From Chaenocephalus aceratus (taxonomy: Eukaryota > Chordata > Actinopteri > Perciformes > Channichthyidae): a DNA stretch of 64,000 bases. Both the position numbers and the translations under genes were made by a program. A model generated the notes under the pieces. It ran no database searches and was not told the DNA's origin. It saw only the letters and a program-made list of their open reading frames with translations. The DNA lies in assembly GCA_023974075.1 (NCBI GenBank), contig CM043791.1:21435701-21499700 (forward strand), in the 5' to 3' direction. Positions 1-8,035 of this stretch are shown one piece after another (the first letter of the stretch is position 1; every line of letters begins with the position of its first letter).

Positions 1-3000
1 CTACTCTCTTCCAAGTGTCGAGATAAAAGTTTTATATTGCATTAGCGTTGTAGTTTACAAAACTCCCCTTAAACATTTATTTAGGAATCAAATTAAAGGT
101 TCCAGCAATTTCCAAAATTTGATTTAGTGCTTTGTGTTTACCTATCTCTGGCATTCACACAGACACCAGTGGAAATGTCCAAATGCGTCATTGCACAACT
201 TTAAAGGCCTTTCCCATGCATAGCAGTCTAGTGACCCATTCTAAATAACCTATATCATTGGGGAACTGTGGTTTATAAAGGAGTCCATTGGGACCTCTGC
301 TGAAAGGGTTTTTTTGGGTGGAAGCCTGGATGAAAAGTCCAAAGAGGAGGATAAAGAAAAGTATAGGAGATGTCAGGACGCCTTTGGAAGGAAAACAAAC
401 TGCAGAGACCAATGTGAGTTGACTTAATCTGATTAGACTAACCTCATCAACAGCCCACTTAAAAGGGAGAAGAAAGCCCTGAATTGGGGCGAGAAGCAAG
501 AGAAAAGGGTCCCTCTCTGTTCAGAAAGCCAAAGGGGCTCCGTGAATGCACCACATTGTACTGGACATGCTGGTCTGCAGATGGCAAAATGACAACAAGC
601 CGCTTGAAAAGTGAGGCAAATATAATTGATCTCAGGGTTTTTATCTGCAGGTATAAAAACAGCCAAGGGAGTAATGAGATTAAGGAAGAATAAAGTGAAA
701 AATACAATTTTCCCTCACGTTTGTAGTGCAATCATGCAGCTTTGAAGCCTTTAACTCAATGCACCCACCTCTGTAATGCCATGAGAAAATATTTCCAAAT
801 TCATATTAATTTATTCAAATTCTGACCATTTATAAAGCACCCCGCAGTCCTGGTTACACATCAAACACTGAGTAGTTGAACAGTAAAATAGCTGTTATAA
901 GCAGCTGAATGAATGGGTGTAAAAAAACGTTTAATACACTTCTGTCCTCTCCCAAATTTAAGAAATCCCTAGCAACAATGCACATGAAATATCCTGTCCT
1001 GGCAGGGGAAAATCCCTTCAGATCTTTGGCCAATATTTGTAGAAAAAGAGCACGTATTTTTACACAAATATTTGATAATATTTATTTTAATTAGACTCCC
1101 TAATGAATCATCAAGCCTGTGTTTGTGGTATTCTGCAAATCCCTTAAAGTGGGAGTTGAATGCAGCAGCCACAGGTGTCCTTTCACTCAGAAGCTTAGAT
1201 CTGCTGGGGTTGGGTTTCTGGCTTTATTGTTTCAGAAACCTCACAGCCCTAACTGGTACAAACTGAACCTTTGAAGTCCTGCTGTCATCTCTGATGTGGA
1301 AACAGGAAATCACATGCTCACGTCCTGATAGTCATCACGTGTCTGGATGTTAGTGTGTCCCCAGTGTTGTAGGAAGTATTTCAATTTAGTTCCAATACCA
1401 TATTAAAACTCCAGTATCAGTGTCCTAAATTGAAAAAGATATTGCTCACAAACTAATAACTGAACTTCTAAGACAAAATACAAGAAATACCAATAGTTTA
1501 AAAAACGTACATGGTTTGGTTCTAAGAATAGTGACCTCAATATGAATAGGACTTGAATAGTTACGCTGTAACTGTTGTCCATATGACAATAATGCCTTTG
1601 AAACAAGCAATTTAATGGTGAAGACATGTTAAGTTGAATAAAACAGATACACAGGTAAGGTAAAAGTACCACATCATTGTTCTGAAGTACATACTTGAGT
1701 ATACATTCCACCAATGTGTGTTACCCACATTTGATAGTTTTTTAATAAGATTTGTGCACCAAAGTGAAGATTCCACAGGTCAGGTATCATCCGGTTTGGT
1801 CACTTTTCCACTTTTGCCGCTCTGAACTAGCCACAGTATCTGACACAAAGCAAAAGCCACCCAAATTGACGTTGTGACCGCTCTGTGTCAGGGATTCATC
1901 GCGGTAAACATGTCTATAGCTCTTGATTGGGGAGTGTGTATAAAGGGATTGTGCAGCCAACACCACCTAATACAGATATAATTGACTCTGCTTCTGTATT
2001 CTGCACATGGATTTGGAGAGGTGCACAGGCTCATTGTACAACAACAAATTAAGCAGACGGCAGTCAAAAGGAGCTGTTGAGCATTCACTGGATCTCGACA
2101 ACAGACTATTGAACTCTGCTAAATCTGCAAACACAGCTTCTCCCTCCTTTCGGTCCCTTTCATCTCCTCCTGCAGACCTGCACCTCATAAAGCTAAGTCA
2201 AAAAGCAAGTACTTTTGGCTCTTGTCTGGTGAATGCTGATCATCTCTTATAAAACAGCAGTGATTTATTTTCTCTACATTCCTCAGGATGTCGGCATCAC
2301 CTTTAATGATGCTCTAATGATGGAGTCACTCAAAAAGTTTCTTTCAGTTGAAGGGGAATTCCTGCTCCCTTTGTTGTCTGAGCCTGAGATCTTTGAAATG
2401 CAGGAATGATGAGGGGGAATTATCGATGGATAGGGCTGTCAGACCTGTTCTGACTTCAGATCAGATGTAACAGGTGGCGCTTCACCTACACAGAATTATT
2501 AAACCTCGAAATCGCATTAACTCCAGGGAGCAGTTGTATAATCTGTGTGCAGCTCTGTAGAATTAGATCTGCATCATTTGGGCCGATCCGAAAGCAAATA
2601 GAGGCGATTTGAGTCCAAGCACACACAGCTGGCCCTTGAAACTCAGGATCCTGGGTAAACAAGGGTCCAGCATGCCTCAGCACAGCTCAGCCATGTATGT
2701 GGGGGGGGTGGGGGGGGACATGAGCCACTGAACAATGACTGATACTCTACAAGAGACTGGACTGAAGCAGGGCTTAGCACATTTTTATTACATTTGGCCA
2801 GTTTCAATAGACTGCGGACCAAAAGAGGATCATAGACTTTGTCATCAGTTTTAAGATTACTATGACATATACGCCTCCTTAGACTTTGTAATGCTCCTAT
2901 TGTTGGACTACACACACTGATTTAACATGGAAATCTGCCGCTCGCTCACATAAAAGTTTTCATTTGTGTTACGGTTGCAGATTTGAGGAGGGAGATCGAA

Positions 3001-3600
3001 CAACTGTCACATTGTGTTTTTATAAGATAACCATTTCAGAGTTATTGCATGTTGGTGCCATCTTACTGATCAAAGCATACTTCACATTAGTTTTTTTCTC
3101 GTGTTTTTAACTTGTATTGTGGGTTCTTTTCTGAAGATTTTTTTTTTACTTTACAAAAGTAAACAGCCAACTCTTAATGGTTAAATGTAATACTTTGCGT
3201 AGGTAAGTGTACATGTAGCAGTATGTACTGTGAGTATATCATTGTATACATGTTTGCACATAATGTCATAAATGCTTGTTAGATGTGGATAAAATGTCTT
3301 TAAAAAAAACTGTATATGTTGTATGCAAATCGGTTTCTTTCATTTTAAGTCTAAATAAACAAATGTATTTTATTATAATATAAATGATATAATGTATGCA
3401 CAGGTATTTGCTTCTGTAGTATATACAACCGTTTCTTATTGACCCCATGTTCACATGTTTTCTTTTCTCATAAATGAACTTAACTGTTTGAGTATAAGAC
3501 ATCTGACAGCTCCTTAATTTGTGCATAACTTCATAACCAGATAGGCCTATGATTTCATTTATTTTTTATTTGACCAGATCATTATAACCTTCTCATTAGG
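1..3600. other. non-coding flank, no gene recognised
   Basis: All open frames here are short (103 codons or fewer), overlap on both strands and show no recognisable domain. The stretch is AT-rich single-copy-looking DNA. A G-rich run of about 16 G with one T interruption lies near 2700-2717. No tRNA, TIR element or retroposon is seen. It forms the distal 5' side of the her9 locus. Confidence 0.5.
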
Positions 3601-3610
3601 GGCAATTTAG

Positions 3611-3613
<3 letters not shown>

Positions 3614-3649
<36 letters not shown>
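3614..3649. repeat. (AT)n microsatellite
   Basis: This is an uninterrupted AT dinucleotide run of about 36 bp, directly 5' of the LINE fragment that follows. Confidence 0.95.
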
Positions 3650-3652
<3 letters not shown>

Positions 3653-3661
3653 TGGACCTGG

Positions 3662-3796
3662 TGGGACAGAGCCTTCTCCGTCGCTGCCCCCTCCCTCTGG
3701 AACTCACTCCCACAACCCATCAGAGACTGCACTGACCTCACCACCTTCAAAAAACTTACAAAAACTCACCTCTTCAATCTGGCTTTTAATGTGTGA
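3662..3796 (+). pseudogene. LINE ORF2 C-terminal remnant
   Basis: About 44 codons of a retrotransposon ORF2 C-terminus remain in one uninterrupted frame ending at a TGA. The visible signature is W-x3-FSVAAPSLWNSLP, then a charged FKKL-T-KTHLF segment. The reverse transcriptase and endonuclease domains are absent because of 5' truncation. It has no start codon of its own and is not expected to be expressed. Confidence 0.7.
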
Positions 3797-3922
3797 TTGT
3801 TTTTGTATTATTTGACTTTAACTTTAAATATATATTTATTTGTTGTTCCTTTATTTTATTTTATCTTCACTATATATGTAAAGCGTATTTGAACACCTGT
3901 AAAAGTGCTAACAAATTAAATC

Positions 3923-3923
<1 letters not shown>

Positions 3924-3973
<50 letters not shown>
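3924..3973. repeat. (ATT)n run, LINE 3' tail
   Basis: About 16 TTA/ATT units lie directly after the LINE 3' UTR. The run is best read as the retroposon's expanded 3' tail. Confidence 0.9.
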
Positions 3974-3977
<4 letters not shown>

Positions 3978-4044
3978 GACATAATATAATTTGCTTTGCT
4001 TTATTTTGTTGTAAACAAATGTCAACTTTAACTTGGACACAGAT

Positions 4045-4060
4045 GTGCCACCTTGTGGTC
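4045..4060 (-). promoter_or_regulatory. CTCF-like motif
   Basis: On the minus strand the sequence GACCACAAGGTGGCAC matches 13 of 14 positions of the CTCF core CCASYAGRKGGCRS. A weaker plus-strand match (11 of 14) lies at 4418-4431, giving a divergently oriented pair about 2 kb upstream of her9. Occupancy cannot be judged from sequence. Confidence 0.35.
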
Positions 4061-4860
4061 AACTCAATATAATGCTCATAAAACAAAATAGATCCTTATA
4101 TGTTTAACAAAGGATTTGTCTCTGTCTTCCTAGTTTATATGACACAGGAAACCAAAGACAAGAAATAGGTAAAAAAAACATGTTTTAGAAATAACAGTGA
4201 CATTCAATCATTTGAATAAATAATATGTTTGAAGAGCATTCAAAAGAGAGTCTTTACATGCCAAGTAAAACTTGTTATAAATACCACTTTCATTAGGTTG
4301 GAATTAATTTAGCTTCGTTCAAATTATTCTGTAACAGTTTAGACATTGAAAGCATGTCCTGATTTACTTTGTAAAATACCCTAAGATCTATCATGTTGGT
4401 TAACTTTTTAGAAATCGGTCGCTAGGTGGTGCTCTTGTCCTTCAAACTCTGTCACTTACACTTTGTTTCAAACACTCGCCTAAATCTGATTCTGATTGAA
4501 AGGACCTTAACAATTAGAGGGTAATTTATTTTCTGAATTTCTGAGTGTTTTGATAGTTACAAGTGCATACGATACATGTTACTTACTTACTTTTACAGTT
4601 TTAACTATAACTTATATCCTGTGAGATGCACTGACACCATAGCCTTTTCATGACATTTAATATTGACATTGTTGAGTGTTTATCTTTTATTGTATCCTAG
4701 TGCTATCTAGATATTAGCCGATTTTCAAAAAAAATATGAACAATAACTTTTTTATTAGACAATATGAGAAGTGAACTACTGCTTCTTGATAGAAAAATAG
4801 ATCATGCAGCCCAAATATAATTATAATGCAATTCCTCAGACATTTTCACATGTGCTTTTT
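4061..4860. other. non-coding, no gene recognised
   Basis: AT-rich DNA without a coding frame or TIR element. The only feature noted is the weak CTCF-like match at 4418-4431. Confidence 0.5.
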
Positions 4861-4940
4861 CTATTCTATTCTATGCTATTATATGCTATTCTATGCTATT
4901 CTATGCTATCCTATTGTATTGTATTGTATTGTATTCTATT
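4861..4940. repeat. pentanucleotide tandem repeat (CTATT/GTATT)
   Basis: About 16 imperfect 5-bp units change from CTATT/CTATG on the left to GTATT on the right. This is a simple tandem array with a unit-variant gradient. Confidence 0.9.
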
Positions 4941-5009
4941 TAAATATAATTTTTTTCTCCAGTTTCTCAGTCTTGGCTTTATAAACTCCTTGGTCTCCAG
5001 GATGTAATC

Positions 5010-5285
5010 TGCAAGTTAGGCACGTGCTTCGCGTAGACCGGAGGAGACTTTGAGCGAATGGCACGCGGACAGATGTGCCCCCCTCCTCCCTCTCTTCCTC
5101 TTTGAGCGGCTCCCGCGCCGGGATGATTGACACAGAGCTGTTCACACAGCCAATGAGAGTGTGCTCTGCTCTATTTGCATACAGTGGCCGCATGCCATTG
5201 GCTTGCTGCGTGCTACTGCAAACCGCCTCGCGTGCCGTTACAGATGTCTTCTCCTTAATGCAGTCTTTAAAAATAGATTACAATG
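5010..5285 (+). promoter_or_regulatory. GC-rich upstream element of her9 (candidate enhancer or proximal promoter)
   Basis: This block stands out from AT-rich flanks by its GC and CpG content. It contains an E-box CACGTG (5021), a HES-type CACGCG (5062), a PBX/MEIS-like TGATTGACA (5124), a single CSL-like TTCACAC (5141), CCAAT boxes on both strands (5150 and 5197), a perfect octamer ATTTGCAT (5173) and a MEF2-like TTAAAAATAG (5267). It lies about 0.9 kb upstream of the her9 TATA box, separated from it mainly by a CA array. Motif presence is seen directly. A regulatory role, possibly as an upstream enhancer or second promoter, is inferred. Confidence 0.45.
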
Positions 5286-5546
5286 TGTTTTTATGTGAGG
5301 CCAAAAACATGTTAATGCTTGAAATAAATAAAAGTTTTTGATAAAAGTCTCAATGGGTATTCCAAGTGGGAAAAAATATATATAATGGATTTTTGTATAG
5401 GAATGTTCTTAACTTACGCATAAATAAATATGCAGCCAAAAACTGTTCTTAATGATGACACAGATATCTCTTCAAATGAACTGCACACACTGTTAAAATA
5501 TAGGGACTGTACTGTCAATTCAACACAGGCTCTACAATCTTCACGT

Positions 5547-5548
<2 letters not shown>

Positions 5549-5618
<70 letters not shown>

Positions 5619-5619
5619 T

Positions 5620-5653
<34 letters not shown>

Positions 5654-5778
5654 CACACGCACACACACAGACACACGCCCACCCACCCACGCACGCACGC
5701 GCGCACGCATCCCCCCCACACACGCGCACACACACACAGACACACGCCCACCCACCCACGCACGCACGCGCGCACCCC

Positions 5779-5861
<83 letters not shown>
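5549..5861. repeat. long compound CA microsatellite with GC-rich core
   Basis: About 313 bp of (CA)n is interrupted in the middle by CG-containing variants (CACGCACG, CCCACCCACG). The central block with CCCACCCACGCACGCACG occurs twice (about 5688 and 5748), an internal duplication. It separates the upstream GC-rich element from the her9 core promoter. Open frames through it on both strands are artefacts of the 2-bp repeat. Confidence 0.97.
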
Positions 5862-5864
<3 letters not shown>

Positions 5865-6089
5865 GAGCAGTATAACATTTTTGACGAGCACGGAGCAAAG
5901 TTGGAAGCAAACATCCAGCCCTCCCTTATCACTTCACAGCCCGGCCGCTGCTGCTCGCTCCGCTTTGTTGTTTGTCCCTGCAGGGCTGATTGAGCAGCGC
6001 GTGACTGACGGCCCGCGGGGGTGTTGTCCAATCAGCGGTCTGCCCCGCGCCCAATGGGTGAGTCCTGTCTGCTATTGGCTGAGGAGAGT

Positions 6090-6119
6090 GTGGGAAAGAA
6101 TGCAGAGAAGGTTTCACAC
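6090..6119 (+). promoter_or_regulatory. paired CSL/RBPJ site (SPS), Notch response element
   Basis: GTGGGAA at 6090-6096 and TTCACAC (GTGTGAA on the minus strand) at 6113-6119 face each other head-to-head with exactly 16 bp between them. This is the sequence-paired-site geometry of the vertebrate Hes1 promoter, where two Notch intracellular domain/CSL/Mastermind complexes bind cooperatively. It lies 24 bp upstream of the TATA box. The sequence makes her9 a predicted direct Notch target. Confidence 0.85.
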
Positions 6120-6129
6120 GAACTGGGAG

Positions 6130-6135
6130 CACGCG
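6130..6135 (+). promoter_or_regulatory. CACGCG class-C site, candidate HES autorepression site
   Basis: CACGCG lies between the CSL pair and the TATA box. HES-family repressors bind class-C (CACGCG) and N-box sites and repress their own promoters. Its position suggests direct autoregulation by Her9, which is inferred. Confidence 0.5.
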
Positions 6136-6142
6136 AGTCGTC

Positions 6143-6150
6143 TATAAGTA
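6143..6150 (+). promoter_or_regulatory. TATA box of her9
   Basis: TATAAGTA lies 24 bp after the second CSL half-site and about 230 bp before the start codon. Position and sequence fit the core promoter of a Hes1/her-type gene. Confidence 0.8.
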
Positions 6151-6381
6151 CGGCTGCGGCGTGTGTCTGCGTCAGAAGCAAAAACTCGCCCTGCACGGTG
6201 CAACACACACTTCTGTATTCAGATGACAGCTCAGTGATAACAAACGACACAACGATATCTGCTCCGGTGGGCTGTCAGCCATACGTTTATGTTCTGAAGC
6301 GGAGAACTTTCAACGTTTTCATTTTCTCGGAGCTTCCGCAGAGGATTTACTTCTTTACGCTTTTACCTGGTTTGATCAACA

Positions 6382-7583
6382 ATGCCTGCTGACACTATGG
6401 AAAAGCAGACGGCATCTCCTATCGCCGGTTCCCCAGCAAACGGAACACACACACCGGACAAACCGAAAAATGCCAGCGAGCATAGAAAGGTAAACATTGT
6501 CTGATAACTTTTCATAAAATATCCATGTGTGATGACATGCAGTTTGCAAGTGGATCAATTGTGGACAAGACATTTATGCAGAATTGTTTTCTCTTTGCAG
6601 TCATCCAAACCGATCATGGAAAAACGCCGGAGAGCAAGAATAAACGAAAGCCTTGGCCAGCTCAAGACTCTCATCCTGGACGCACTTAAAAAAGATGTAA
6701 GTTGATATCACTGTGATGCACATCACTACTAAACGTTTTCATGTTTATCGATCATTTCGTTTTAAACGTTCCTTGAATACAGACTCAACTTTTCATGTTT
6801 TATCCTACAGAGCTCCAGGCACTCCAAGTTGGAAAAAGCAGACATTCTGGAGATGACTGTGAAGCACTTGAGGAACCTGCAGCGTGTTCAAATGAGCGGT
6901 AAGTTTATTTAATAATTTAAGTGGGTCAAACATTTTTAAAGTCATTAGGAAGTTGTTAAAAGACTCACCAATCCGTGGCTAATATCCGCTTTCCCCCCCT
7001 TCCCTCAGCAGCACTCTCAGCAGATGCCACCGTCCTGAGCAAATACCGAGCTGGATTCAACGAGTGCATGAACGAAGTCACCCGCTTCATGTCCACCTCA
7101 GATGGGGTGAACACGGAGGTGAGGTCGAGGCTCCTCACCCACCTGTCCAGCTGCATGGGCCAGATGATGTACCCGCAGCAGGCCACGTCCCAGCATGCGC
7201 ACCTGGCTCAACCTCTCCATGTGCAGCTCCCCTCCACCCTACCCATCAACGCTGCCACCATGGGCTCCAAACTCAGTCCTGTCGAGGCAATGTCCCCTAA
7301 GGTCTTTGGTGGTTTTCAGCTGGTGCCTGCAAGCGATGGACAGTTTGCGTTTTTGATCCCTAACCCAGCATTCGCCTCCGCCACATCGCCTGTTATCCCA
7401 CTTTACGCAAACGCAGGATTGCCTGTTGCTCTCAACGCGAGTCCAGTGCATGGCAGCTCGGCATCGACTGCTGCTTCTCCGGTGCATGGCATGACTTCCT
7501 TCTCCGGGGTGTCCCAGGCAGTCAGCCCGGTCGGAGTCAGCACCGGTCCAGAGGGCAACGAGCCTGTTTGGAGGCCTTGGTAG
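6382..7583 (+). CDS. her9: her9/Hes4-type bHLH-Orange transcriptional repressor (4 exons)
   Basis: Coding exons are 6382-6489, 6601-6696, 6811-6898 and 7009-7583, joined by introns of 110-114 bp that all begin GT and end AG. The total is 867 nt, 288 residues. Exon 1 encodes [16 protein letters not shown] and the start of the basic region. Exons 2-3 give the bHLH (about residues 33-95), including the HES-specific proline in [15 protein letters not shown]. Exon 4 holds the Orange domain (about 106-150, [16 protein letters not shown]) and the C-terminal Groucho/TLE-binding WRPW at 285-288. HES proteins act in the nucleus as Notch-induced repressors that keep neural, otic and somitic progenitors undifferentiated. 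[15 protein letters not shown] after helix 2 and the [14 protein letters not shown] segment favour her9 (Hes4) over her6 (Hes1), from knowledge of the family. The start is fixed by the conserved MPAD N-terminus. No break or missing residue is seen. Confidence 0.88.
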
Positions 7584-8035
7584 CGTCAGGGACAAGAGAC
7601 TCATGTCAAACCAGTTTGCATTACTTTTCCAGTTTAGAGATTTAACTGACTGCACAGACAACTGTTGCAGGAATTGAACCTGTGACTATTCCTCTACGGG
7701 ACGGTAACTCTAACCACTTAATGCCCCCCAGTAGTTCTCATTGTTTCGTTTTATGGAACAGGTTTCGCCTTATTTGGCCAATGTTTGTTTTTCTATATAA
7801 TTTATTTTCTGATTCCAACATTTGGATGTCGGTGATAAACATGCTGTCTATGTTAAAGATTTATAGGAAAGTTTGTTATGAAGTACTTTTTATGAAAAGG
7901 TTTTAGTTTTGTACAGATGTGTTATTGACTGTTATACCAAAGCTGTGTTTTACATTCTTTATTGTTTTGTGTTGAAAAGAAAAACTGAAGTTGGCTGTTG
8001 GCCCATTGTTTTAATAAATTACTTTTCAGAAATTC
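7584..8035 (+). other. her9: her9 3' UTR with poly(A) signal
   Basis: The stop TAG at 7581-7583 is followed by an AT-rich trailer with a canonical AATAAA at 8013-8018 and a T-rich downstream element, predicting cleavage near 8035. An AUUUA motif at 7800-7804 fits the short-lived transcripts expected of oscillating HES genes. The UTR also holds an antisense SINE-head-like block (7662-7730). Confidence 0.7.
7662..7730 (-). repeat. tRNA-like SINE head fragment in the her9 3' UTR
   Basis: Read on the minus strand, the block has an A-box-like TTAAGTGGTTAGAG and, about 30 nt later, a good B box GGTTCAATTCC preceded by TCACA. The same TCACAGGTTCAA arrangement occurs in the SINE at 18278-18465. Flanking sequence does not fold as a full tRNA and no terminator follows, so it is a SINE relic rather than a tRNA gene. 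Confidence 0.5.

Larger units (their letters stand above)
3650..3973 (+). mobile_element. 5'-truncated LINE 3' end (CR1/L2/Rex1-like)
   Basis: The frame from 3662 to the TGA at 3794-3796 reads as the C-terminal tail of a non-LTR retrotransposon ORF2. It contains the recognisable string RAFSVAAPSLWNSLP followed by FKKL.KTHLF, a pattern typical of the extreme C-terminus of CR1/L2/Rex1-type reverse-transcriptase proteins. A short 3' UTR follows, and the copy ends in an (ATT)n run at about 3924-3973, the kind of simple-repeat 3' tail these LINEs carry instead of poly(A). Only about 45 codons survive, so this is a dead 5'-truncated copy. The clade is inferred from the motif style only. Confidence 0.75.
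5900..6170 (+). promoter_or_regulatory. her9: her9 promoter region (CpG-rich, three CCAAT boxes)
   Basis: This is a GC/CpG-rich block immediately 5' of the gene. Three CCAAT boxes are visible: 6028-6032 and 6051-6055 on the plus strand and ATTGG at 6074-6078. They are followed by the paired CSL site and TATA box listed separately. Transcription would start about 25-30 bp after the TATA box, near 6170-6178, giving a 5' UTR of about 205 nt to the ATG at 6382. The order CCAAT / paired CSL / TATA is the known layout of vertebrate Hes1-type promoters. Confidence 0.8.

Noticed and set aside
5414..6147. Several open frames across the CA array (up to 200 codons)
   Set aside because: They encode only Thr-His or Cys-Val dipeptide repeats from the microsatellite and run into the her9 promoter.
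6021..6392. 123-codon plus-strand frame over the her9 promoter and 5' UTR
   Set aside because: It covers TATA, CSL and CCAAT sites and overlaps the true start in another phase. It has no domain.
7239..7661. 140-codon minus-strand frame antisense to her9 exon 4
   Set aside because: It is a shadow of the coding exon, without any recognisable protein feature.
7662..7730. Possible tRNA gene on the minus strand in the her9 3' UTR
   Set aside because: A and B boxes are present but acceptor stem pairing and a T-run terminator are not, and the pattern recurs in SINE copies.
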